Assembly: GCF_000972845.2 (NCBI RefSeq)
Contig: NC_040032.1
Span: 14,082,002 to 14,146,001, forward strand
Origin: Larimichthys crocea
Taxonomy: Eukaryota > Chordata > Actinopteri > Sciaenidae
Direction of reading: 5' to 3'
Length of the DNA: 64,000 nt
Positions 42,700 to 56,000 of the stretch are shown one piece after another. Under the pieces are notes generated by a model. The model did not search any database, had not been told where the DNA came from, and saw only the letters and a list, made by a program, of their open reading frames with translations. Position numbers and translations under genes: made by a program. The number at the start of each line of letters is the position of its first letter. The first letter of the stretch is position 1.

Positions 42700-42943
42700 G
42701 TATGGCTTCTTTCACTTTGAGAAGCCTGGCACTTAAAGAGTGGGAGGGAGAAAGAGTAAGCAATAGAGACCGACCGAGCGAGGGCGGGAGAGAGGCTGGG
42801 AGGGAGGGAGGTATGTCATGCACTGGATTACAACCAGTATGTGTTTGGGAGACGGAGAGGACTGCTACTTTGCAAGGCACTGAGCTTTAATTCATTTCGA
42901 TAAAGTTGCGACAGGAGGTTTGCAGATTCGCCGCTTTGAACAG
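42700..42943 (+). other. mtmr4: Candidate alternative MTMR4 first exon
   Basis: Locally CpG-containing, GA-rich sequence (GAGACCGACCGAGCGAGGGC) ends in an ideal donor, AACAG|GTAAGAGA. Splicing to 43946 would place an in-frame TGA (..CTT TGA ACA G) just before the MTMR4 exon, keeping the ATG at 44044 as the start. The transcription start is unknown. Confidence 0.4.
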
Positions 42944-43945
42944 GTAAGAGAAGGCGACTTTTAGGAAATAGTATTTTGTAAGATGAGAGGAGTAACTTCT
43001 TTTTTTTTTTTTTTCTTTTAGTGGAGCTGTGTGCAAAAGGGGGTGTGTCTGAAGAAAAAAAAAACACACACACAATTGTAGGGAAGTGAGCCAGTGAGAA
43101 CTTTAGTCCAGTTTAAAGTTGTGTCCTGTTAATCAGTGAATTGTAGTTTAGTCTATTCCTAAAGACAAAGAAGTGAACTTTATGTCCATGTATTGTCTGC
43201 CAACATGTGTGTGTGTTACTCTCATTATAGTAAACTTACGCTGAGCTTCCTGACTGAGATTGCATATGCACAGGAAGAGAAGGCAGAGCGTTACTTTTCA
43301 TGCACTCATTTACTGAATCAAGTGTTTTGGTTTTCCGACTTCTTCGTTTATTGTCAGTGTTTAAACTTGCTGCATTATTATGTCTGCACTGTAGCTATGC
43401 ACAGCTCCGTTCGGATATCCAGTGGAAGGAGTAATTTCCAAACCATCATGTTTGAATTACAGGATATCCACCTCCCTCATGCCAGGTGGAGAACCTTTTT
43501 TTTTTTTTTTTTGAGTCTTGGAGTCGGTCCAAATGTGTCGTCTCCTTCTCCCGCACTTATCTGTTTGCTGCTGATAATGACATGAGGAATGTGAAGTTTG
43601 CATTTTCTTGCTCCCATCAGGTCGGCTCAGGTCTTCAAGGTTTCCAACGTGGCGTCAGACTCCACGCATGTGCCTGCATGTCTGTCAGCAGCGCTTGTGT
43701 TTACATTGACCTGATTTTGTGGAGGGCAGTTCTTGTCTCAGGCAGTTTAACCATCCTCTGTGAAATATATGCTCAACTTCTTCATAATTTATGTTTTTAT
43801 GTAGGGCCAGCTTTTATTCTACGTGCTGTACTTTAGTTCTTTGGAATCCAGCCCTTTTACGCAATCTCTCCACAACCGCCCACACACACGCACACACACA
43901 CACGCACACTATGTCTGAAGGTAGTGTGTGTTTTTATGTTGGCAG

Positions 43946-44046
43946 GAGCCATCGCTGGCACAGCAGAGCCCAGTAGACGGGAGGAGAGGGAGGGATCTGA
44001 AGAGGAGCGCCCAGATCGACTGTCTACTGCACTGGCTGGCAGCATG
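43946..44046 (+). CDS. mtmr4: MTMR4 exon with start codon
   Basis: Acceptor TTATGTTGGCAG, 101 bp, donor ATG|GTAAGC. The start ATG (44044-44046) is the last codon of the exon, with A at -3 and G at +4 after splicing. Joined to the next exon it gives MGEEGPPSLEYIKAKDLF, nearly identical to human MTMR4 MGEEGPPSLEYIQAKDLF. The same frame is open through the whole exon, so only upstream exons decide whether an N-terminal extension exists. Confidence 0.82.
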
Positions 44047-47000
44047 GTAAGCCAGTCACACTATTGGGGAGGGGACTTTTGTGTTTATACTCTGCTGGAG
44101 ATTCCTGCTTGTTATTAATCTAGGTGCCTCTCTGAACACGCTGAACATCCCGACATGCTCACCGGAGACAGGTCGGGACTCACAGAGGAAAAGGCACGAT
44201 ACTCTAACAGGCCTAAACAAAGTGCAGAGTGTTGCAACATGTCTAACAACAGAATCCACTGCATGAGAGCTGCACATTTTATTTGTTAGTTGTTGAACAG
44301 TTTCGTTTCAGGTCGAATAGAAATACAGAAATTTCTCGAACATTCACTTCAGTGAGGAAGTAAGCCTGTGCTCGTCTTCGTTAGATCATGATCAGTAAGA
44401 CCTTTTCTCCCACAGAGCCTCCGGGTTAAACTCGGCCACAGCTTGCTCTTAAATCTAACAGTCACATTTGGCCATCTTTTTACGTGGGAAGCCAGTGAGG
44501 GATCCTGTAATTGTCCCTGCATTAGAGACTCTCACTGGTTGTTCACGGTGCCTCCACAGAGGGAGGGTGGTGATCTTTTGGGATCAACAAATATGCAAAC
44601 AAATTACAGGATATAACGATTTAGCCGTAGTCAGCACCGAACAGGGATTTTGTTGGACACTAATTTGAGTGAATGAAAGTAGAACATCCTCAGACAACAT
44701 CTTTTCACAGCGCAGTAGCAGTTTCCTCAGCAGGGTTTCAACTTTATTGCACTGTTTGTTTTCATTCAGGAACGCGCCGCTGCATCATTTAAAGTGTTGT
44801 GTGGCAGGTAACACATGTTTGACGTCTTTGATGTAGCTTCCTGCCACGCGTCTTCCGTACAACTCTCTTTCTGACAGTTTGCCAGAGCTCCTGTTCACAT
44901 CGTGGAAATATGTGACAGCTCAAAGTGCTGAACTTTTGCAATTCTGTGACCATCACACGTCAGGCTATGTGACATAAAATGCTTGTGCTGTAGTCATGTG
45001 GTGAAGGTGTCCACTCTTCTACAGTAAGTACTGTAATGGGATCCGTCAGCTGATTGCCCTCTAGTGGAAGCTACTGGCTCTTCAGCTCTGAGGCCAAACT
45101 AAGACATCATATCATTAAATAATCTGTGCTTAAAGATGGATAAATAATTGCGCTTCTTCAAGCTGCTACATGCACCTTCCTTTGAACCCGAGTGCTTTCT
45201 CTGGGAACGCTGAGTCTCAGATTTTACTCCACATGAGACAAGCATTGGTTTGTCTAATCACGCTGCAGTTGTGTGCCTAAAGGTTGTAATTATACTGAAG
45301 CAGAGCAAATACAATGTGCAAGATGCAAGTCTATTTGTAGGTCACAACCCTAATTACGTTTCGAATGAGCCAAGCAGGCCGTGCGTTTTGTATTACAGTG
45401 GTTATTAAGTGCATATGTTCAACAATGAATTTTTGAAGTGCTCTGTTTCTAAGAGACAGCACAGACATACAGGCCTTCTCAAATTAGATGTTCTTCTGCA
45501 ATTTTAGCCAAGAATAAAGACAATACTGTTTGTTGTAATGGGAGTTCCCATTGGCCTGTCCCTTTTTGCCCTTTCACAGTGAAAGTACTGCTTTCTGGGA
45601 AACACGGTGCTTTAAGAGAGGAGAAGCAGCGACCGCAGGAGTGACAAAGTCCTCTTGAAGCTAATGGGTACTGCTTTTACGAGACAGAAATAGGAAGTGT
45701 AACAGGAGGATGTGTGTCCCAAGGTTCTGGTCAACTGGTTCCACAGAATGCCACCGTGGCCGGCTGCCCAGCTCTCAGCCTTTTTATGGGACTCACAGTT
45801 GAGCTCCGGGCTTAATTGATGGCGTGGGCTGATGAACAAATAATGTGCCCACCGGGGCACGTAAAATGAGGATGCAGACCTGTTTTAAATTCAGTTTTTA
45901 AACGTTGTCTTTTCACTCACTAGTGCATCGCCTTAGGGTGCAGCTGGGTGTGGTCAGAAATGCACTCTATTGCACGTGTAACCACACTCCAGTGATGTTA
46001 CATGTATTGAACACACCCTGGAGTACTTTTCTACTGCAACAGATGAGATGTTTAATCACTGGAGATCAGCTTAACCCACATTTGAATTTAAATGACTCAA
46101 TGATTGCGACAGGAAGAGGAAGCATGCTATAAAACTACATTAGCAGGTGATTTTTAAAGCTGCTGTGTCGATCTATCTCTTCTCAGTTGTTGTCGATCTG
46201 AGGGTTTTTTTTTTTCTCAGGTGGGATTGTGAGACGTTTGTTCCAGCAGTTTGTTCCACAGGTAACATGATCCTTTTAATCCTGTCTTGTGAAGCGGCTT
46301 TTAATTGCTTCCCAGCCTCCAGCCTTTTTTTCGCTGAAACAAAACAGGAAGTATTGAGTTGTCCACTCATGTTGCCGTATTGTTAGCGGGATAACGCGAG
46401 CATGGAAACAATGGGGTTGTTTTACCCTGTTTTACCCTGCCCTCGGTACACACAGTGCACGGTAATGCTACCTTGTAGGGGTTGTGCAGAGCTAGCAAGC
46501 GAAGTTTGTGTTTCTGTGTCACTGCCCCATGATGTCACCTGCTTACATAAGGATTAAGTCACCTGTATGTGTGCTTCTTTTTTTTTCAAAACACACTGAC
46601 TAGACACCAGAACCTCCCAGTGAGGGTTGTAGTTAAAACCAGGGTTCAGTCGAGGTTGTTGTTAGTGATTTGACTGTAGCTCTCCTTGAAGGGTCTTTTG
46701 CTACTAGCACTGTTTGTCCCTTCTCTGGTTCCTGAGGTCTGGCTGTCAGTGTCTGGTTCCATGTTTCTCCGTTTTATTCAGTTCAAGTAACTTTGTTGTT
46801 TTCGTTTCTGTTGACCAGAGCGACAGGATGTTTGAGATGTTATTTGATTTTTTTTTTTTTATCGATACCTGGCAGCAAAAATTTGCAAAAAAGAAGTCCA
46901 GTGTGTGAGATTTAGGATCATCTATTGCCAGAAATTGAATATCATAGTCATGTTTGAGCCTTATTAATCTACAGAGGCAGCTGGACCTCTTTCACAGAGT

Positions 47001-50000
47001 CCGCCGTGTTTCTACAGTAGTCCAAAGTGGACAAACCAAACACTAGCCTAAAAGTGTGAGATAAAGGGTTTGCAATCTGCAACCTCATCACTAGATGGTC
47101 AGGTCACAGGACAAAACACTTCTTCTTACATATACTCGAGGACCAGTATTCTGCAAGATTTTACCTACAAAATGATGAATGTAATTGGTTGGGAAACACT
47201 TACTGTAGACTGCAGAATAGTCCCAGGTTATGGCTTGGCTTTTAAATTGTAAAACATTAACTATATGTGTCACACAGCTGCTTAAACACACAAATGTGCC
47301 AATCTATTCTGGAGTTTGAAGAGAATTCCCCGACATATACCGTGGACACCCTTCCTAATGCCTCATATCTTATATCCTACTTCTATAGCTGTATGTCAAC
47401 ATGCAGGCTGACACTCCGCGTTGGTGACTCGTTGCCCTCCTTTCCTAAAATAAACCGGAGACACAAGAGGCCAAATCTGGTACTCAGTTTTGCGGTTGGT
47501 TCGTGTTGGGCTGGGCAGGCAGACAGGGGAAATCTGAAGCCCACAGTGTTTGTACTGCGGACCTACTCATCACAAATTCGGCTGTAATATTTAGAAATCC
47601 CAAAAATGTGCGCCCAGCTTTTGTGTTTTTGTTTTTCATTGTTCAGGTCTGAATCTGCTGAGGTTATCATGAAATTATAAATAAAGACTTCAATATTATT
47701 TTGTGGTCACCATAATCTCATGAAGAGAAAGCTGTCAAAACTTGATAAGGTTGCACTTGTCCAGGATTTAAAGAGTCTTAGTCTGAAGTGTTTATTCTTT
47801 GGCAAAAAACCCAACAATTGAGTGATTTTCTGTCTACTACAGTAGATCACGCACACATTTTATGCACTCATAGTAAAAGATGTTTTTGTAAATCAGCAAT
47901 GCAAAATGTTTTATTTCACTTCTTCATTTCACTCGACGGTGATAAATGCTCACCATATGACATTAAAATGATTCTCTCTGAACTTCTGCTTCATTTGTGG
48001 AAGTGCGTTTTTTATACCAGCGGACGCATCAAGTCCATTTACCTGATGAGATGGAAGTCATAACACACGCAAATGAAATGCGTCATACATCCTGCAGCAT
48101 AAGACCTCCCCTCTAATGTATAGACGTACTAAGATAATTCAGAGTGAGCTTTAAATAAATAGACATATATACGACTTTGGATCTCTAAAATCTGCATGAA
48201 ATTGACACTTAAGTGTGCTGTATAGAAAAGGGTAACCTAGAAATGAGTAATTAGTATGCAGTATATTGGTGGATAATATAAAATTAAAGATTTTTGCACG
48301 GATACATCTAGTTTAAGTTTTTATTTACACTAACCTGCATAAGACCTGCAGTAGATCCTGCGCTCAGAACAGAGAGGCTGATGGATGTGCAGGGAAAATA
48401 TGTTGAAGCAGTGACACGTTGTTATATAACGACATCCCTGTGATTTGAAACATTTTATCCATACTGGATTATTTCCTCTGGGGGATGTCCTGTAGTTGTT
48501 AAATGTGGTGCCAAATAAACCACATCCTGCAAATTCAGTGCTACTGTATCATTTTTGTGCTGTAAAAGAAGGATTGCATCTTTCTGATGACTGTAATTTT
48601 TATAAAAATTACAGATATCCTTTCCACTGTATAGATTGGCCTCTGGCGAGAAGAACTGCATAGATGTAGAGAGTTATAGAGCTGATATGAAGCTATGTTT
48701 GTTGAGAGAAACTTCCTAGTTGTGATGGTAAAATGTACTACATGCTAATAATAGTAACACTGGTGAACTGGAGTTGGAATACATTCCTACTTTGACCAGT
48801 ATAACCAGTATAACAGCTCTTCACTGGATTATTTGTGGCACATGCAGCCATGAATGAACAATGAATAGAAGATGAATCCTGTTTCTTTGAGCCAGATTTG
48901 AATAGTCGGACCTCTAATACACCTAACACTGGGGTCAAGTGGACAATTATACCTGGTTTGGGTTGTTGTCTTTAAATAGATTACACTTAATTACTACAAT
49001 AAGTCCAATTACTTTGCCCTGTTCATCACCCAGATTCATCCTGTTGAATTGAGGCTCCGCCGTGTCAAAGTGACATTACAGCAGACCCTCCCCCAGTAAG
49101 ATTAATCCTATTTAAATACTGCTGCGTTGTGCATGCAGCCGATGCTGCGTTGCTATACATGTTACGTAATACAGCCGTACAGCTGAAGGCGAGTGGCTGT
49201 CACGACTCTGCCAGGGAGGAGGTTGGGGTAAAAGGGGGGAAGGGTTGTATGCCCCCCCCTCCCCTGTAGTATATGTGGCACTGTATACATCCAGTGACCT
49301 TCCCTGATTGTCAGCACAGCAAAGGTGCTGCAGCTGAGTGATGTTCACCACAAAGATGTGCTGCCCTTGTGTTAGACAATGCAAAGAAGACACTCAGAGA
49401 CACTGGAGAGGAAGAATCTGTAGATTGCTGTGTCACTGGAAATCTCCGCATAGACTCGCTCTCCTCAGCACCCTCCCTCCTCTGTCCTCTGCCACACATT
49501 CGCCTCCTGCACTGGCTCAATTGCTCCCAATGCTACATCTTTGTGATGGGACACTGTCCAACCACTGGACTGGGCGTCTCTTTGTTCTGTCTGCATGCAC
49601 GAATTTGCTTCAGGTTGTGTTTCAGCATCAGTGCACTGCGGCTGATGTCAGATGGTGCATGCACGGCAGTCGGAGCATCTTCGGGATGCCGGCGCTACAC
49701 TCAAGGTTTTACCGCCTCGTTGCTGAGGGAGAAGCATATTTATTAGGAGATGTCGGTGAAGGGTGAACAAGGAGGGAGTGGGGGGAGGAGTAAGAGATGA
49801 GAGGGAGACAGGGGGAGAAATGTGAGCATGTGAATGCGAGAGAGGGAGGTAGATGTGCATGCAGAGGGTGGAGCTTAGCATCAGGCAGTTCCCTCTGTCT
49901 TCCTTTCTCTCCTGCTCTCTCTCTGCTTGCAGTTTCCCCTCATCCATTCGCTACAGTTGGGAAGGTACATCCGCAGTCATTTCATCACTTTTTCTTTCAG

Positions 50001-53000
50001 TTCTCACTTCAGCTGATCGCGTGGACGGCTTCTCTTGTGCTCTTATCTGTATGGACTATCCCTCCCTCTGTCAACAGTGCAACAGGGGCTATCTTCAGAC
50101 GCCGGCGTGCTCACTCTGGAAGCGGTGGTTGGGGGTGGGGGGGGTGGGGTGAGAGCCGGGACCGGCCTGTTGTCTAACAGCACCTCTTAAGAAGAAGAAG
50201 AAGAAGAGGGGGGGTGGAGAACGTGAAAAAGGTGGGGTGCGGGGAGAGGGGCGGCAGGGAGAGGAGTTCGGAGTGGACGAGGGGTGGAGAGGCTCCGGCT
50301 GGGAGAAGAATGGTTATGCCGGCTCCTCGTGCACTGGTCGCGCTGCTGCTCTGTAGGCTGTGTGTCATTCAGACACAGCCCTGCCTCTCCTCGACATGAG
50401 CCTCGTAGGAAGGGTGTCCTGTTCCATGCTCAACTGCTTTGTAAGTCCACAGGCTTTTATTTTGGTTTTTGTTTGTGAGTCCGATCTGTGATGGGTGTGT
50501 GTGTGAGAGCCCTCCCCTCACGAACTTGCCTGCTCCCGTGTGTGTGTGCCTGCCAATCGGTGAAGGATGGGGGGTGGGGTTGTCGGTCGACACACGTGAG
50601 CGCTGCGGTTATCAGACAGTAGTCCACATACAAATAATTGAATTACCAATCTGTCTTGGGTGTGATGGTAGAAATATTGTATTCTTCTCATTGGTCACCT
50701 CTGCTCTGTCGTATGGATGGCTTTTGGCTGCCGGTGTGATGATTGACATGGAGGAGAGAACTGGCCTGTCAGGAGCAGGACGTGGAACATGTGTGTGGTG
50801 CTGGGAAGGGAACACGTTGTGCAGTTTCAGCCTTGGGGTGGCGAAGTGTGTTCACTGCAGTGGAGAACCTGCATTGAGCCGTTTATGGTATCGTGATGTA
50901 GGACAATGTTTGTCTTAGTTTGAGACAAAGGGGTGAAAAGGTTTAAGGTTCGAGAACAACACTGTGTGGCCTCATGACTCTGAGCCCAAATTAAGTGTTA
51001 AGTTATCCTCTGAACTTTCAGTGACATCCTCAGTTCACTGTCTGGGCCTGTTAAAGTCTCCTTTTCAACTAAACACTAAATTATCTCGCTTTCATCTGCA
51101 AGCCAACCCCATGTTATTGCTCTATACTAAATATGATTTTGGACTTCCCAAACTTGGTAAAGATATCTCAGATTTCTTTTTTTTAAGGCTTTCTTTCAGT
51201 AATTTTTCTAAGAGTTGACAAACTAGCATCTGGTAACTGTGTCATCATTCGTCATTGGGTTGAAATGTAATGCTCATTTATACAGCACTCACTAAAATGG
51301 TTGAAACATTATGTAATAAAAACATGAATCTAAATAAGCTAAACATTTTAGAACAAGACGATGAGCTTTGTGAGGCTGTACTACTAACATCAGCATCCTC
51401 ACATGATCACAGTGATGACGTTACTGTTCAGCAGGCATAATGTTTGCCACGTTGACCATCTTAGTTTATATTTATAATGTCATTACTTTTGCAGGTGTTG
51501 GGTATCAGACAAAGTTACAGAGTCACCAATTTCAGTTTATCTGGAGGGGGGCATGAATATGTTTACAAAGTATATCAGCATCCATCCAGCAGTTGTTGAG
51601 GCATTTCACTCTTAACTACAAATGTTATCCTCATGGTGACATTAAAGGAAAAGTCAGGGGATCCAAAGAGTCTTTAGGATTCATCCTCTGGGGACAATGA
51701 ATGCCCCTTAAAGAGTTTTCATTTAATAGAGGTGACCGGCGAGCTGACCAACAGACAGACATTAACCATCAATGTCTTGAGCCATGGCTAAAAATGATCG
51801 TACCAATAGGCAGTAAAACACGAAATGGAAATTAGTAAAGTAAAAAAACTTCTAGACAGCATTGAAGGACAATGTGATGCTAACAACAATACGCTAATAC
51901 TTGGAAACCTCAACTTTAATTTCCAGAGAACGTGTTGGTCATAAAGTTACCGGGTGGTTCGGGATGAGTGCAGCTGCTGGTTCCTCTTTCCCGTTCCTTT
52001 GTGACCAGACGTGGCCAGGCTTTACACAATTTATGATCTCCCTTCAGCATGTCTGTAGCGCAGCTGAGTCGGCAGTTCCCCTTCTGCGTCACTGTCTGTA
52101 TAATTTAGTATCGACGTCCGTCATTACTCAACTGGACCACAGCTCTGTCTGTTTTCTCCTATTGTAAGAGGGCTACAGCAATGCTGCTAAGTTTTCATCA
52201 TCGTGACGATTGCTGTGATCCAACAATGGAAAAAAACATCTCCAGTTACTGTTCTTTCCACCTCCAGTATATCATGTTTATCTCCCTCTGCGATATGTTG
52301 TCTGCACCAAATGGAACTATAAAAAGCCTAATTGAATTGGTTAAGATTTTTCCATGACTCCACGATTATATTATACCCACTGGCTAAACGAATCAAGGGT
52401 ATAAGTACAGCCAAAAGCTTTTTCGGGGATGTGCCTCAGGGCTCTATACCTCGGTGTATCCTCTTTGATACCCATGTTGGGTCTGGTATTGGTGTCTGAA
52501 ACCAAGGCAGTAACAACCCTCAGAACCACACAGTAGGTGACCCGGTCACTGTGTAATGACACAGAGGAAGCTATCATGACCACAGAGTCCTAATGGGGAA
52601 CAAAATTCAACCGAATGACACAGACCAGGTCATATATTTTTTTTCTTTGCTAAGAAGAATAGTATCAAATAAATAAGAGGATGACATTTTTGGGTTGTTT
52701 TTGGCAGTATCTGTCGTCTGTACTGCCTGCACAGAGATCTTTGGTGGTTCACCATCTGTTGCCTTTCAATTGTAAAAGTAAAAACCGTTTTGAAACACAA
52801 TTTCTCTTATTTGTATTTAGCTGTTCGTAGTAATGTTGCAAAATCTGCAAAGTTGCAGATTGCAACTAACTCAAACTAATGCAAAACTCAACTCCAGTGT
52901 TTGGTTTGTCCAATCTGGGCTACTGTAGAACTACTGTTACTGACTGTAGAGAAGGAGACGCACTCCCACTGTAGACATAAACAGAAAAACACAATGATTC

Positions 53001-56000
53001 TTGTGTTTCAGGTGATTATACACTATTGATAACATATAATACTCAATGGGTTAGCTGCCTAAACTGGACCTTTTTGAGAGGAACCATTAGACCTAAACGT
53101 GCCTGTGAAGTTTACTTTTCAGTGTCACTCCGACTTTGTCTGCTTCAGATAAATCCCTCAGGATTAGACTGACTTGAGAGTGATCTGTTTGGACACGGAG
53201 GTCTATGAAATATTAACATAGTCGAAGAGGACCGAGGGGAAGAAAAGTGCTTTTGAAAAGATTCGTGATCCTCTGCCATCATTTATTTTCTAATTGGTTT
53301 TCTGTCCTCTCTGTTCTTCCACCGTCTTCTTACTCCCTGACACCTCTTTTTGTGTCGTTCCTCATGATGTTTCAGGTGAATAAATGAATTTCAGACATAT
53401 AAGCACATGTTCCCGACATATTTAGAAGGTCACCTCTGCACCAGTGCGGTGATTCACTAATCTGCACAACTCTGGGACAAAGCATCGGTCAGATTAAGTA
53501 AATAATCTGTTGAGTGAGGACCTGCAAATTGTTTCCAAAAGCTTTAGACAGAAAAGGGGACTCTAAAAAGAGGCTGTCGTATCCATGGCAACCAGACACT
53601 TATTCATGAAGGCTGTGCTAGTGTCTTTTTCAACCGCTCTACCTGCATGTTTTTGTGCATTTTTATCACTGTCTCGCACGTAGAAACGTCTGGAAAACAC
53701 TGATTTTAATGCATAAAAACGAGCCCTCCTCATGCCCATTGTTCACCTGCTTTGTCAGGGCCAGCTGCTAGCTGATGGTATCACGGTGTACGGCGGTACA
53801 TGTCATGAAGATATTACATGTGTTATCCACTCTGACATTAATATTTGAGGAATATATTAAGGCGTATGCTTGTCAGCTCTGGCTTTTTTTTTTGATTGCC
53901 GGGTTGGACGGAGGTGGGGGAGGGTGTGCGGAGGCTCACAGCAGTGACGAAGCAAAAACGTGTCGGGCACAGGACAAGCTGTGCTCCATCTTTGTGAGTC
54001 GGATGGAAGTGAGAGCATTTCTCTTTTTCCTTTTTTAATCTTCTGTAAGCTGATTGTCTGTCTGCAATGGACCCCCCCAAAAAAAAATATAGAACAGAGG
54101 CGGCTCACTGCCTGTGTTTCTAAATGTAATGACAGCGTTTTAAGCCAGTTTATTTTGATCAGTTGTGTGAAGTGTGAAGGTTGTTTGCAGGAGAGGATTC
54201 ACTTGTTTAAGCGTCTTCCTCTAAACTCTGAACACTGCAGACATTTCTGTCCCTTTGTTGTCTCTTCAGGCTGCCATAATCGCCTATCAGGCAACAATAT
54301 GAAGTGTTTTATCTTCAGGTTTAGCAGTATAAGTCTGTCTGAGTGTATAGTGTCACGAATTTATGAAGCAATACAACATCTACACGACTTTTAGTCAGCA
54401 GTTTTAAACCTTTTTAAAGTACATTGTGTTCTAGCCGGCCTCTCAGAGGAGTGCAGTGTCAGGGCTGCTCCATAAGAGAATTGAGTAGATGGTGCCAAGT
54501 ATCTAGCAGGTAGTGCAGCACAAGATCTATAGGAACCACAGAGTGGATGGATTATTGATGGTGTGTGTGCGTGTGTGTGTGTGTGCGTGTGTGTGTGTGT
54601 GCATGTGTGTGTGTGTGCGTATGAATGTACGTTCCTTTCATCTGATTAGGATTGACTTTCATTGGCGGGGGCGGTTCTGTAACGATAGCGTCTCCTGTAA
54701 TTTATGACCGCTGTTTGGCAGGCCTCTATAAACTTTATTCCCTGTAAAAATAAAATAAAAAAATAAAAAAGCAAGCTGAGTCTGTGCCTGCACGGTGGTT
54801 CAGACTGCCCAGCAACAGTGTGCGTGATCAGCCTGTAACGGAGCGACCGTCGCCGGATGCCCCTGACTGATGGCCACTGTCATGATCCAGTCACTTTCAG
54901 GTGAAAATGAGTACAATTGATGACGCACAGCTGCCGCATCGGTCTTGACGCTGAAGGCTGACTCCGGTCAAAGGTCAAGAGATTAGTGGGGTTGCATTGC
55001 AGAGGGATTTGGAGGAGTTCAGACAAGTCTAAAATTGAAGTTCTTGGTGTCGAAAATAGTTTTTTTTTTTTCATCTCCACAGCTCACCTTGAGTTTTGAC
55101 TGCAGTATTTCATAGCGAGATTTGGTTATGCTGCTTTCCTGTCGTATTGTAATTATGAGCAGCTAAGTGGGGGGAAAAAACTGTTTACGTAATCTTCTGA
55201 GTTTGAATTTTCAAAGGAGTTTGTGACAGCAAGAGTCCAAAGTGTGAACAAATGGTGAGCAACACACCATTTCTGGCAGTTGCATGTACATAAAATCCAA
55301 TATTACACTAGCTAATTTAAAAGGAGACATGCACTGTTTCTATCTGATTTCGCTTGTTTACAGAAGTAGCTCATTCAGACGTTTATATTTTAAAATAATA
55401 CGTAAACACTTCCAAGTCGGACTAATGCGAGGTTTTATTCTTTCCATCGTTTGAATGCAGCATTACACTCGAAAGACGCTTCCACCTCTCCTTGACCTTT
55501 GAAGTATGTCTTTACATGGAAGCTTTAACGTGAACATAAAGACATCATTTAGAGGAAATGGAGCCCACAGCGATATCAGACGGCACTTAATGTTGGAGCA
55601 TCTTTTAAGGAGCGTCGACAGCTGTTTGGCACAGCCTTGACATCCACCTCCATGGCTGCCATCAGCACTGCCATTTATTACAATTTATGGTGTACACGTA
55701 GCAGGTAGACTGTCCTTTGTGTGATTTAACTCATTCATTACAGACTTTCCATTCCTGTAGTAAACCCTCGATACAATTCAAACACGGCTGAAGCAAACGA
55801 TTCTCCACCTTATCCTAAGAACTTGTCAGTTTGTTGTCCATGAATTGTTTCAGCTCAACTCATTTTGCCTTTTGACTTCTTCAGTGGGCTAAAACAGACC
55901 GAACTTGTTGCTTGACTTGATTGCAGTATGAAGGCAAGGGCATATTGGTAATTTAAACCCTTTAATTTTATTTAAATTGGTACATTTTCAGCATATTTGC

